Source of the DNA: Bacteroidia bacterium
GTDB lineage: Bacteria; Bacteroidota; Bacteroidia; Flavobacteriales; Flavobacteriaceae
Direction of reading: 5' to 3'
Assembly (NCBI GenBank): GCA_030431055.1
Contig: JAUIJA010000006.1
Coordinates: 1-64,000 of the forward strand
DNA: 64,000 bases
Shown piece after piece: positions 27,768 through 36,061 of this stretch. The notes under the pieces are model-generated. The model was given only the letters and a program-made list of their open reading frames with translations, did no database searches and was not told the DNA's origin. The position numbers were made by a program, and so were the translations under genes. Every line of letters begins with the position of its first letter. The first letter of the stretch is position 1.

Positions 27768-28245
27768 AATATACACATTAGTTTTAGTAACAATTATCTC
27801 GATAATTACTTTCAGTTTTACTGAAAAAAGAAACATTAAAGTTGAAAAAATAACTGAAAATGTAGTTTTTACTGATACTTTAACATGGAAACTTTTGGGA
27901 AAGATTGATTATCAGAAAAAACCAGATAAGAAATATGGTGAAGTAATGTTTCCTGTAATCAATCCGAAATTGAAGGCAATGCAAGGTAAACCAATTGTAA
28001 TCACAGGGTTTATTATTCCTATAGACAATAAGAATTATGCAATAAGTAAAAATGTGTTTGCAGCTTGTTTCTTTTGTGGAAAATCGGGACCAGAAACCAT
28101 CATGGGAATTAAATTTAAAGGTGATTTACCTAAACTAAAAACCGATCAATATGTTACGTTGAAAGGAACTTTCCGTTACAATGATAATGATGTTGAAGAT
28201 TGGATTTATCACGTTGAAAATGCTGTGATTACAGCTGGAAATTAG
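27760..28245 (+). CDS. Exported DUF3299-like protein with CxxC motif
   Basis: 161 residues with an N-terminal export or anchor segment (about 4-20). The core GKPIVITGFIIPID followed by the line VFAACFFCGKSGPETIMGI, with CFFC at 103-106, and a beta-rich end resemble DUF3299 proteins, although I place it there by pattern only. Its start overlaps the permease by 8 nt, so it is part of the same operon; it may be a metal-binding periplasmic partner. Function unknown. Confidence 0.72.
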   Translation: MRKIYTLVLVTIISIITFSFTEKRNIKVEKITENVVFTDTLTWKLLGKIDYQKKPDKKYGEVMFPVINPKLKAMQGKPIVITGFIIPIDNKNYAISKNVFAACFFCGKSGPETIMGIKFKGDLPKLKTDQYVTLKGTFRYNDNDVEDWIYHVENAVITAGN

Positions 28246-28248
28246 TTC

Positions 28249-28938
28249 ATGTCATTTCAAAATAAAAAACACCTCTTTTTCGATTTAGACCATACACTTT
28301 GGGATTTCGACAGGAATTCTGCGGTGGCATTTGATGTGATTTTTAAACGGCATGGATTTGAGTTTTCAACCGATGATTTTCTGAAGCATTATATTCCAAG
28401 GAATCAACATTATTGGAAACTGTATCAGGTAAACCAAATTTCACATGAAGATTTACGTTACTATCGTTTAAAGGATATTTTTGATATTCTTGAAGTTGAG
28501 GTTTCAAAAGAGCAAGTCAATCAACTTTCTGAAGATTATATCATGCATTTACCTAATAGCAATCATTTGTTTGATGGAGCAATAGAAGTTCTGGAATATT
28601 TACAGCCCAATTACCATTTGCATATTATTACAAACGGATTTCATTTTGTTCAAGATAAAAAACTCAAAAACTCAAATATTGAGCATTTTTTTAAAACAAT
28701 AACAAATTCTGAAATGGCGGGTGTGAAAAAACCACATCCAAATATATTTGAATTTGCGTTATCTTTGGCAAAAGCCAATAAAGAAGAAAGTGTAATGATA
28801 GGCGATAGTTGGGAAGCAGATATAGAAGGTGCTCTCGATTTTGGTATGGACGCTATCTTTTTTAATGCAGAAAATACTTCACAAAAAAACGGAGTAGTTC
28901 AAGTAAATCATTTATTAGAATTAAAAAATATTTTATAA
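28249..28938 (+). CDS. YjjG-type HAD nucleotidase
   Basis: 229-residue haloacid dehalogenase phosphatase. Motif I is FDLDHTLWDF (nucleophile Asp12, acid Asp14), motif II is in HIITNGFHFVQ, motif III/IV are KKPHPNIFEFAL and VMIGDSWEADIEGA. The family dephosphorylates non-canonical pyrimidine nucleotides such as 5-fluoro-dUMP, probably clearing damaged nucleotides. It begins 3 nt after the preceding gene and ends with a one-base overlap with the next gene. Confidence 0.9.
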   Translation: MSFQNKKHLFFDLDHTLWDFDRNSAVAFDVIFKRHGFEFSTDDFLKHYIPRNQHYWKLYQVNQISHEDLRYYRLKDIFDILEVEVSKEQVNQLSEDYIMHLPNSNHLFDGAIEVLEYLQPNYHLHIITNGFHFVQDKKLKNSNIEHFFKTITNSEMAGVKKPHPNIFEFALSLAKANKEESVMIGDSWEADIEGALDFGMDAIFFNAENTSQKNGVVQVNHLLELKNIL

Positions 28939-29666
28939 TGAAAAGATTTTTTGTTTTAGCAGTTTTGTTAGTTGCTACAATTTCATTAGCACAAGAAAAA
29001 TATGAATATGTAATCGTTCCAACGAAGTTTGACTTTTTTAAAAATGAAAACGAATACAACTTAAATGCATTAACAAAATCCTTTTTTGAAACCGAAGGTT
29101 TTGCAGTGTATTACGACAAAGATGAATTACCAAAAGACTTAGCAGAAAATAGATGTAAAGCATTTTATGTAGATGCTGTTGAGAACAATAATATGTTCAA
29201 AACGAGAATTACAATTCAAATTAAAGATTGTCAGAATAAGATTTTACTAGAAAGTTTTGAAGGGAGTAGCAGAGAAAAAACCTACAAGATTGCTTATAAT
29301 GAAGCATTCCGTTTTGCGTTAACTTCGTTAAAAGGCCAATTGAATTTTAAAAACAATTTTGATAAAAAAGAAGTTGAAGAAAAGCATGTAGTGGTTGAAG
29401 ATGTAGTAGCAGAGGTTATTCCAGCTACACCACAAAAATCAACTAATCCAAATCAATTATTTGCTTTGCCTATTGAAAATGGCTACAAATTAGTTGATAG
29501 CGTGCCTAATGTAATTTACATTATTCAAAACTCATCTGAAGCCAATGTTTTTATCGCTTCAAAAGGTGAAATTTATGGCGTTTTCCAAAAGAAAATAAAT
29601 GGTTGGTATTTCGATTATTATCAAGATGGAAAATTAATTTCTGAGAAAGTTAATGTGAAGTTTTAA
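28938..29666 (+). CDS. Secreted protein of unknown function
   Basis: 242 residues with a clear signal peptide (KRFFVLAVLLVATISLAQ). The mature part starts YEYVIVPTKFDFFKNENEY, and its first half resembles a conserved Flavobacteriia periplasmic protein. The later part (about residues 130-165) is a low-complexity Glu/Val/Pro linker before a beta-rich C-terminal domain that ends WYFDYYQDGKLISEKVNVKF. No catalytic motif was found. It overlaps the HAD gene stop by one base, which suggests co-translation. Confidence 0.75.
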   Translation: MKRFFVLAVLLVATISLAQEKYEYVIVPTKFDFFKNENEYNLNALTKSFFETEGFAVYYDKDELPKDLAENRCKAFYVDAVENNNMFKTRITIQIKDCQNKILLESFEGSSREKTYKIAYNEAFRFALTSLKGQLNFKNNFDKKEVEEKHVVVEDVVAEVIPATPQKSTNPNQLFALPIENGYKLVDSVPNVIYIIQNSSEANVFIASKGEIYGVFQKKINGWYFDYYQDGKLISEKVNVKF

Positions 29667-29678
29667 TTAATTCTTACG

Positions 29679-30188
29679 TTGAAAAAAATATTATTAATAG
29701 TTTTAGTTAGTCTTAGCTCTTGTTCTTCAAACCCTAAAGAGAATAAAATTGAATTGATAAAAACAGCAGACTTTAATAAATATAATACTGATTTTATACC
29801 ATATTACTTTGTAAATTCTAAAAATGATTTTATAGGATTTACGAGTGACTTTTTAAAGATTAAGTATATGGATTCTATTCATTTGAATTTATTGTGTTAT
29901 AATAATAAGGATAAAATATTTTTAAGTATATACAGTAATGAAATAAATATTTCTAAGACAAAGCTAAGGGTTTCTTCAAAAAATAATGGTGTTTTTGTGG
30001 ATACAAAAACATTTAAGCCTTTTGTGTTAAATAGGAGTTATAAAAATGATGATTTACAAGGTCTGAATTTTGTAAAGAAGATTAACTTTAAAACAAAAAA
30101 AGAAAAAATAAAGCTTATCAATAATGATACAATTAAGGTTCAATTAAAAGATAAAGAATATGTTTTTGTGAGTGCTTTAAGAGATTAA
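29679..30188 (+). CDS. Predicted lipoprotein of unknown function
   Basis: 169 residues from a TTG start. The N-terminus KKILLIVLVSLSSCSSN is a lipoprotein signal with the lipid-anchored Cys at residue 15. The remainder is Lys/Asn rich with no recognisable domain. It is unusually AT rich compared with its neighbours. It follows the secreted protein after 12 nt and converges on rarA with a 10-nt gap. Confidence 0.65.
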   Translation: MKKILLIVLVSLSSCSSNPKENKIELIKTADFNKYNTDFIPYYFVNSKNDFIGFTSDFLKIKYMDSIHLNLLCYNNKDKIFLSIYSNEINISKTKLRVSSKNNGVFVDTKTFKPFVLNRSYKNDDLQGLNFVKKINFKTKKEKIKLINNDTIKVQLKDKEYVFVSALRD

Positions 30189-30198
30189 TTTTTTACAA

Positions 30199-31476
30199 TC
30201 AATACCCATACTTATCTTTCCATCTATTTTTTAAGAATTTTCGCAAATCATTTTCACGCGCATTTTCTCCAGGTTCAAAAAACTTAGTTGCTGAAATTTC
30301 TGTTGGTAAAAATTCTTGTTCGGCAAAATTGTTAGGAAAATCGTGTGAATACTTGTATTCATCGCCATAACCTAATTCTTTCATCAATTTTGTTGGTGCA
30401 TTTCGTAAATGTATAGGAACAGGTAAATCTCCAGTTTGCTTAACTAGTTGTTGCGCTTTTCCAATAGCCATATAACTTGCATTACTTTTTGCAGAACTTG
30501 CTAAATAAATAGCACACTGACTCAAAATAATTCTACTTTCAGGATAACCAATTGTCGTTACCGCTTGAAAAGTATTATTCGCCATAATTAAGGCTGTTGG
30601 ATTTGCATTTCCAATATCTTCACTGGCTAAAATAAGCATTCTTCTCGCAATGAATTTAACATCTTCGCCGCCTTCAATCATACGAGCCAACCAATACACA
30701 GCACCATTTGGATCACTTCCACGAATCGATTTTATAAAAGCCGAAACAATATCATAATGTTGTTCGCCAGTTTTGTCATATAAAACCGTATTCTTTTGAA
30801 CGAGTTGCATTACTTTTTCATTGGTAATTTCAATTTCATCGCCATCTGTAGCGTTAATTACCAATTCAAAGACATTTAATAATTTTCGTCCATCACCACC
30901 TGAAATTCTTAATAAAGCTTCGGTTTCTTTAAGTTGGATATTTTTGGTTTTTAAGAGTTCGTCAACTTCAATAGCGCGATGTAAAAGAGCTTCTAAATCT
31001 TCTTTTGTAAACGGATTTAAAACATAAACCTGACATCTCGACAGTAAAGCCGGGATAACTTCAAAACTTGGATTTTCAGTTGTAGCGCCAATTAACGTAA
31101 CCCAACCTTTTTCAACGGCTGCTAATAAAGAATCTTGTTGTGATTTACTAAAACGATGAATCTCATCAATGAACAAAATTGGATTTTTAGCAGTGAAAAG
31201 TCCGCCACTTTGTTTGGCTTTTTCAATTACTTCACGCACTTCTTTTACACCAGAATGAATCGCCGAAAGCTGGTAAAACGGACGTTTACTTTCTTCTGCC
31301 ATAATTTGGGCTAAAGTAGTTTTTCCTGTTCCTGGCGGTCCCCAAAGAATTAAACTCGGAATAATTCCTTTTGCAATTTGATGGGTTAACGAACCTTGTT
31401 TACCAACTAAATGTAGCTGACTTACATAATCATTTAAACTCTTTGGGCGAATTCTTTCTGCTAAAGGTGCTTCCAT
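30199..31476 (-). CDS. rarA: RarA/MgsA, replication-associated recombination ATPase
   Basis: AAA+ protein of 425 residues related to clamp-loader subunits and WRNIP1, acting at stalled replication forks. N-terminal [17 protein letters not shown] is characteristic, Walker [10 protein letters not shown] is at 46-54, Walker [11 protein letters not shown] is near 105 and [10 protein letters not shown] follows. The C-terminal part ([17 protein letters not shown]) is the MgsA domain. An open frame runs back to 31509, but the ATG at 31476 aligns with the usual start. It is divergent from the rhomboid gene. Confidence 0.94.
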   Translation of the reverse strand: MEAPLAERIRPKSLNDYVSQLHLVGKQGSLTHQIAKGIIPSLILWGPPGTGKTTLAQIMAEESKRPFYQLSAIHSGVKEVREVIEKAKQSGGLFTAKNPILFIDEIHRFSKSQQDSLLAAVEKGWVTLIGATTENPSFEVIPALLSRCQVYVLNPFTKEDLEALLHRAIEVDELLKTKNIQLKETEALLRISGGDGRKLLNVFELVINATDGDEIEITNEKVMQLVQKNTVLYDKTGEQHYDIVSAFIKSIRGSDPNGAVYWLARMIEGGEDVKFIARRMLILASEDIGNANPTALIMANNTFQAVTTIGYPESRIILSQCAIYLASSAKSNASYMAIGKAQQLVKQTGDLPVPIHLRNAPTKLMKELGYGDEYKYSHDFPNNFAEQEFLPTEISATKFFEPGENARENDLRKFLKNRWKDKYGY

Positions 31477-31526
31477 AGTGTAAAGGTAAATCTTCTGACA
31501 AAACTGCACAAAATATTTTTTGGTGT

Positions 31527-31534
31527 TATATTTG
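31527..31534 (+). promoter_or_regulatory. Promoter -7 element of the rhomboid gene
   Basis: TATATTTG, 15 nt before the ATG at 31550. Confidence 0.5.
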
Positions 31535-31549
31535 ACTACATTGATTATA

Positions 31550-32314
31550 ATGAAAAGAATTATTCAAGACCATCAGTTTAAGTTTACATATTCGGTAATT
31601 ATTTTACCAATGTTATTTGTGTTGAGTATATGGTTGGTTTTTTGGTACGAAACTAAATTTCACGAGAATTTTCACCATTTAGGAATTTACCCAAGAGAAA
31701 CATTTGGATTAAAAGGAATTTTGTACAGTCCGTTTTTACATGGCGATTTCAAACATTTAATGAATAATTCTATTTCTATTTTCGTGCTGTTAGCATTTTT
31801 GCGGTATTTCTACCGAAGTCAAACTTTTATAGTTGTAGTTTTCGGAATTTTATTTTCAGGATTAGGAACTTGGTTGTTAGGAAGACCGAGTTATCACATA
31901 GGAGCAAGCGGATTAATTTACGTTTTGGTAAGTTTTATTTTCTTTAAAGGAATTTTTACCAAATATTTTAGATTAATGGCAGTTTCATTTATTGTAGTGA
32001 TGTTTTATGGTGGAGCCGTTTGGTTTATGTTTCCCGAAGTGGATAATTCCATTTCTTGGGAAGGACATTTAAGCGGATTTGTAACGGGATTAGCAATGGC
32101 TTTGGTAATTCGAACACCACAATTTGGAAAACCGATTTTGTACAATTGGGAACACCCAAATTTTAAACCAGAAGAAGATCCTTTTATTCGTAATTTTGAT
32201 GAAAGCGGAAATTTCAATCCACCACCAAAAATTAAAGAAGGCGAAAATGAAATTAAAAACTATTTCACTTCATCAATGAAAGTGATTTATGAGTTTTTGA
32301 AAAGTAAAAATTAG
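31550..32314 (+). CDS. Rhomboid-family intramembrane serine protease
   Basis: 254 residues with six or so membrane segments. The catalytic pair is visible: Ser120 in IGASGLIYV (GASG motif) and His173 in WEGHLSGF. HGDFKHLMNNSISI (64-77) corresponds to the conserved His/Asn region of the second segment. It cleaves membrane-protein substrates within the bilayer; the substrate is unknown. The cytoplasmic or soluble C-terminus is Pro/Glu rich. ATG at 31550 is preferred over an upstream start that lies before the promoter. A 63-codon gene follows after 5 nt. Confidence 0.9.
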   Translation: MKRIIQDHQFKFTYSVIILPMLFVLSIWLVFWYETKFHENFHHLGIYPRETFGLKGILYSPFLHGDFKHLMNNSISIFVLLAFLRYFYRSQTFIVVVFGILFSGLGTWLLGRPSYHIGASGLIYVLVSFIFFKGIFTKYFRLMAVSFIVVMFYGGAVWFMFPEVDNSISWEGHLSGFVTGLAMALVIRTPQFGKPILYNWEHPNFKPEEDPFIRNFDESGNFNPPPKIKEGENEIKNYFTSSMKVIYEFLKSKN

Positions 32315-32319
32315 TTGAA

Positions 32320-32511
32320 ATGAAAAATTTAAAATTACATAGTTCAGGTAAAGATGACTTAAATGAAGCTCTGAATAATGAATTTGTTGCTAAAAAGAAA
32401 ATTGTTTTAGATAATAAAGAACTTTCTGAAGAAGAAAAATTAAAGCAAATTCAAGTATTAGAAATTGAGTTAAAAAATAAAATGCAAAAAGCAAAATGGT
32501 CTTTGTTTTAA
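32320..32511 (+). CDS. Small Lys/Glu-rich protein, unknown
   Basis: 63 codons starting ATG 5 nt after the rhomboid stop. It reads as a soluble, charged, probably helical peptide (EEEKLKQIQVLEIELKNKMQKAK). There is no known domain. It may be a real downstream gene of the rhomboid operon because the spacing is tight and the coding bias resembles its neighbours, but it is short enough to be doubtful. Confidence 0.5.
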   Translation: MKNLKLHSSGKDDLNEALNNEFVAKKKIVLDNKELSEEEKLKQIQVLEIELKNKMQKAKWSLF

Positions 32512-32535
32512 TTTTCAAATAAACGAATCAACAAA

Positions 32536-33270
32536 TTACAATCTTTGTCTAACAACTTCATATAAAAAAGCGCCACAGGCTACAGAAACATTTAAAGAAG
32601 AAATAGTTCCGAACATTGGTAATTTTGCTTTTTCGTCAACTATTTTCAATACAGAAGGATTTACGCCTTTGTCTTCACTTCCCATTATAATGGCAACAGC
32701 TTCAGTAAAATCAACATCATAAATATTGCTGTTTGTTTTTTCAGTTGCCGCAACGGTTTTTATTCCGCTAGCTTGAAGTTGGAAAATAGCATCTTTTACG
32801 TGGTCAACTTTACAAATAGGAATATTAAAAACAGCACCAACGCTTGTTTTAACCGTGTCGCCATTTACTGGAGCGCTTCCTTGTTTTGGAATAATAATTC
32901 CATCTACACCTGTACATTCTGCTGTACGAATAATAGCACCAAAATTTCGCGTATCAGAAATGCCATCTAAAACAATAAATAAAGGTTTTTTATCGGCTTC
33001 AAGAAGAGATGAAATTAATTCGTCTAAATCATTAAAAGCAATTGGCGAAATAGTAGCAATTGCACCTTGATGGTTTCGGTCTCCTAATCGGTTTAGTTTT
33101 TCAACAGGAACATAAGAAAAATTAACGCCATTTTGTTTTAGCGTTTTTAAAAGCTCTCGCATTAAATCGCCTTGAAGGTCTTTTTGTATAAAAACTTTGT
33201 CGATTTCTTTACCTGCGTTAATTGCTTCAATAATCGCTCGTATTCCAAAAATTTGTTGCGCTTTTTCCAT
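32536..33270 (-). CDS. rlmB: RlmB, 23S rRNA 2'-O-methyltransferase (SpoU family)
   Basis: 244 residues. In E. coli, RlmB methylates the ribose of G2251 in the peptidyl-transferase P loop. The SPOUT knot is clear: FIVLDGISDTRNFGAIIRTAE (motif 1), AIIMGSEDKGV (motif 2), and LPMFGTISSLNVSVACGAFLYE (motif 3), preceded by an L30e-like substrate-binding domain. A -7 element ends just 4 nt before the ATG. Confidence 0.93.
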   Translation of the reverse strand: MEKAQQIFGIRAIIEAINAGKEIDKVFIQKDLQGDLMRELLKTLKQNGVNFSYVPVEKLNRLGDRNHQGAIATISPIAFNDLDELISSLLEADKKPLFIVLDGISDTRNFGAIIRTAECTGVDGIIIPKQGSAPVNGDTVKTSVGAVFNIPICKVDHVKDAIFQLQASGIKTVAATEKTNSNIYDVDFTEAVAIIMGSEDKGVNPSVLKIVDEKAKLPMFGTISSLNVSVACGAFLYEVVRQRL

Positions 33271-33274
33271 TTGG

Positions 33275-33282
33275 CAAAGATA
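33275..33282 (-). promoter_or_regulatory. Promoter -7 element of rlmB
   Basis: Minus strand TATCTTTG, four bases before the ATG (ccaa between). This predicts a leaderless rlmB mRNA. Confidence 0.55.
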
Positions 33283-33301
33283 TATGAAAGTTGGAAGTTT
33301 T

Positions 33302-34966
33302 TTAGAAATTCGTAGTAAAACTTATTTGAACAATTGAATTCGATAGTTTTATAGCTTGATCGTCTGTACTTCCGTTTGCATAAACTAATTTGAATAAACC
33401 ATTTTGTGTTAACATTCCAAAACCAAAACCTAATCCTAGTAAACTTCCTTGTAAATCAGTAGTCTTATCTTGAAAATAGCCATAATCGGTTATTGAATGA
33501 ACATAAAGCGAAGGAGTTAATAAATAACGATATTCTGCTATTAATCCAGAGAAGAAATTGGCTTGTAAAGTGTTTTCTCTAAAACCACGAATAGAATTTA
33601 TTCCGCCAAAACGATACAACTCGTTAATTATATAATTTTCGCTATTGAGATAATACGATTGATTTTTAATAGCAATGACATTTTTTTTATTCAGATAGAA
33701 ATTATGACTAGCTAATAATTCGGTAAAAAACTGATTGGTTTTTTGTGAAGTAATCGTTCGGTTTCCTGTTCCAATTTTAATCAGAAAATTTGTTCTTTCT
33801 GGAAAAAGAAAATCCGAATTGATTCGTTTGCTATAATCAAAACTTAAAGTTAAAAATTTACTATTGAAATTAGTTAAGCTACTACTGTTTGTATTTTGTA
33901 TATCTACTGATTTTATACTTTGATAGCCGATATATGCTTTTTTGTTATAACTGAAATAATAGCCTATGTCTAAATTGAATTCCGTATTTTGAAATGTACT
34001 ATCTTGCTTAAATATTTTAAGATTGGCTTTTGTTCCAAGAGGTGTTTTAAACCAATACGGAATTTCGGTTCCTAAATTAAATGAAGTTTGTTGGTTTCCG
34101 TCGTTTCTCCAATAGAGTTTAAATTTTTCTCCCGAATTTAAAATATTGATTAAATTCAAGTCTAAATATCCGTTAAAAGTAAGTTTAGTGTTTTCTGCAT
34201 CATTTGCAAAACCTATGAATCCGTCAAACTTATTCGGTTTCGTTTTTTCAAGATACGTATATATTTTAGTAGAATCTTCAGTGAATAAAATTTCTGGAGA
34301 ACGTGTTTGGGTTACAAATGGAAAACTTTGAATATCATCACTAACTTCGTTAACTAATTCTTGATTAAAAGTTCGATTTCGTAACTTTCTCAACCAATTT
34401 TGTTTTACGTTTTTCGGAAATTTATCGTAACCGAGAATAACCAAATCATCAACTTGCCTTATTTTGTTTAGCGATAATTTTAAATCATTATATATATAGG
34501 TGTCTTTATTTTTTTGATTGATAAGTTGTAATTTAGCTAAAGCATAACCTTTGCTTTCAAGTAGTTTTAATTTACTATCCATCCAATTCTCAACTTCTGA
34601 AGGTAAAATGAAAATGGAATCTTTTTCAATTGCTAGAATTTCTTTTTCAATTTGCGTTAAATTATTTGTTCGGATTATAATTGAAGAAATCGGATTACCT
34701 AGTTTATACTGAAAAACAAAACTACTATCGTTTATTTTTTGTTGTTCGGTAAGTTGGTAAGAAAAATAACCGTTATTGTTAAGTTTGTTTTCGAAGTTCT
34801 TTTGTTCTTTTAAAATTGAAACAACTTCGTTGTGTTCTTTATTGTAACCTAAACTATCAATAATAGTTGTTTCGGTATTTGTGTTGCCTTCAATTTTTAA
34901 ATAGAATTTTTGCGCAACAATAATTTGCGATACAAAAAATAATAAAAGAAAAAAGGCTTTTTTCAT
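33302..34966 (-). CDS. Omp85/BamA-like outer membrane protein
   Basis: 554 residues with a signal peptide (to about residue 18), a region of two or so POTRA-like modules (about 20-190) and a C-terminal beta-barrel with SIRGFREN, equivalent to the (V)RGF motif of the Omp85 superfamily, and LLGLGFGFGMLT. The end is an aromatic strand (IVQISFTTNF). It is shorter than BamA, and probably belongs to the TamA/FhaC-like or general surface-antigen group; the client is unknown. It is divergent from the str operon. Confidence 0.85.
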   Translation of the reverse strand: MKKAFFLLLFFVSQIIVAQKFYLKIEGNTNTETTIIDSLGYNKEHNEVVSILKEQKNFENKLNNNGYFSYQLTEQQKINDSSFVFQYKLGNPISSIIIRTNNLTQIEKEILAIEKDSIFILPSEVENWMDSKLKLLESKGYALAKLQLINQKNKDTYIYNDLKLSLNKIRQVDDLVILGYDKFPKNVKQNWLRKLRNRTFNQELVNEVSDDIQSFPFVTQTRSPEILFTEDSTKIYTYLEKTKPNKFDGFIGFANDAENTKLTFNGYLDLNLINILNSGEKFKLYWRNDGNQQTSFNLGTEIPYWFKTPLGTKANLKIFKQDSTFQNTEFNLDIGYYFSYNKKAYIGYQSIKSVDIQNTNSSSLTNFNSKFLTLSFDYSKRINSDFLFPERTNFLIKIGTGNRTITSQKTNQFFTELLASHNFYLNKKNVIAIKNQSYYLNSENYIINELYRFGGINSIRGFRENTLQANFFSGLIAEYRYLLTPSLYVHSITDYGYFQDKTTDLQGSLLGLGFGFGMLTQNGLFKLVYANGSTDDQAIKLSNSIVQISFTTNF

Positions 34967-34970
34967 ACAT

Positions 34971-34978
34971 CAAAAGTA
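34971..34978 (-). promoter_or_regulatory. Promoter -7 element of the Omp85 gene
   Basis: Minus strand TACTTTTG ends 4 nt before the ATG, again a predicted leaderless start. Confidence 0.55.
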
Positions 34979-35086
34979 ACGTAAAAAATGAATTTTATTT
35001 CATTTGTTTAGATTTTACTCAACTTTAAAATAATCGAACTACATTTGTGCTAAAATGAAGAGTGTTGAAAATTAAATAATTAACGC

Positions 35087-35116
35087 TTGTATTATAAAAA
35101 ATAATTTCTACCTTTG
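35087..35116 (+). promoter_or_regulatory. Promoter of the str operon
   Basis: TTG (35087-35089), 19 nt spacer, then TACCTTTG (35109-35116) followed by C/G: the best-formed -33/-7 pair in the window. The transcript would begin near 35120, within a hairpin CCCTA-AAA-TAGGG (35121-35133). Confidence 0.75.
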
Positions 35117-35165
35117 CGTCCCCTAAAATAGGGTAGTTAAAAAAAGTATTAATTTATTAGTAATT

Positions 35166-35540
35166 ATGCCAACAATTCAACAATTAGTAAGAACTGGAAG
35201 AGCCAAAATAACTAAGAAGAGTAAATCGGCTGCTTTAGATTCTTGTCCTCAAAGAAGAGGGGTTTGTACGCGTGTTTACACTACAACACCAAAAAAACCA
35301 AACTCGGCAATGCGTAAAGTTGCCCGTGTTCGTTTAACAAATGGTAATGAAGTAAACGCATACATCCCAGGTGAAGGACACAATCTACAGGAGCACTCGA
35401 TAGTATTAGTTAGAGGTGGAAGGGTAAAAGATTTACCAGGAGTTAGATACCACATCGTACGTGGTGCTTTGGATACAGCCGGAGTTAGCGGTCGTCTTCA
35501 AAGAAGATCTAAATATGGTGCAAAACGCCCTAAGAAGTAA
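35166..35540 (+). CDS. rpsL: Ribosomal protein S12
   Basis: Decoding-centre protein of the 30S subunit. It starts [12 protein letters not shown] and has [16 protein letters not shown], with the lysines that streptomycin-resistance mutations change still present, and [17 protein letters not shown]. At 124 residues it is normal. It is the first gene of rpsL-rpsG-fusA-rpsJ. Confidence 0.98.
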   Translation: MPTIQQLVRTGRAKITKKSKSAALDSCPQRRGVCTRVYTTTPKKPNSAMRKVARVRLTNGNEVNAYIPGEGHNLQEHSIVLVRGGRVKDLPGVRYHIVRGALDTAGVSGRLQRRSKYGAKRPKK

Positions 35541-35564
35541 TTTTTAAACTTTTAAAGAAAAGAC

Positions 35565-36041
35565 ATGAGAAAAAGACAGGCTAAAAAAAGACCTCTTTTA
35601 CCAGATCCTAAGTTTAACGATCAATTAGTGACTCGTTTTGTAAATAACTTAATGTGGGATGGTAAAAAGTCAGTTGCTTTTAAAGTGTTTTATGATGCAA
35701 TGGCAATCGTAGAAGAAAAAAAGCAAGATGATGAAAAATCAGCTTTAGAAACTTGGAAAGACGCATTAACTAACGTTATGCCGCATGTAGAGGTTCGCTC
35801 TCGTCGTGTAGGTGGTGCTACATTCCAAATTCCTATGCCAATTCGTCCAGATAGAAAAATTTCTATGGCGATGAAATGGATGATTCTTTATGCAAGAAAA
35901 AGAAACGAAAAGTCAATGGCTGGAAAATTAGCTTCTGAGATTTTAGCTGCGGCTAAAGAAGAAGGTGCGGCTGTTAAGAAAAGAATGGATACTCACAAGA
36001 TGGCTGAGGCTAACAAAGCATTCTCTCACTTTAGATTTTAA
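35565..36041 (+). CDS. rpsG: Ribosomal protein S7
   Basis: Assembly-initiator protein of the 30S head. It starts [19 protein letters not shown] and contains [18 protein letters not shown], the rRNA-binding loop. 158 residues. It lies 24 nt after rpsL and 20 nt before fusA. Confidence 0.98.
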   Translation: MRKRQAKKRPLLPDPKFNDQLVTRFVNNLMWDGKKSVAFKVFYDAMAIVEEKKQDDEKSALETWKDALTNVMPHVEVRSRRVGGATFQIPMPIRPDRKISMAMKWMILYARKRNEKSMAGKLASEILAAAKEEGAAVKKRMDTHKMAEANKAFSHFRF

Positions 36042-36061
36042 TCCATAAAGAAATAACACAA

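Noticed and set aside
31477..31509. Upstream extension of RarA
   Set aside because: The first 11 codons do not match the family, whose proteins begin near the PLAER(I/L)RPK segment; the ATG at 31476 fits.
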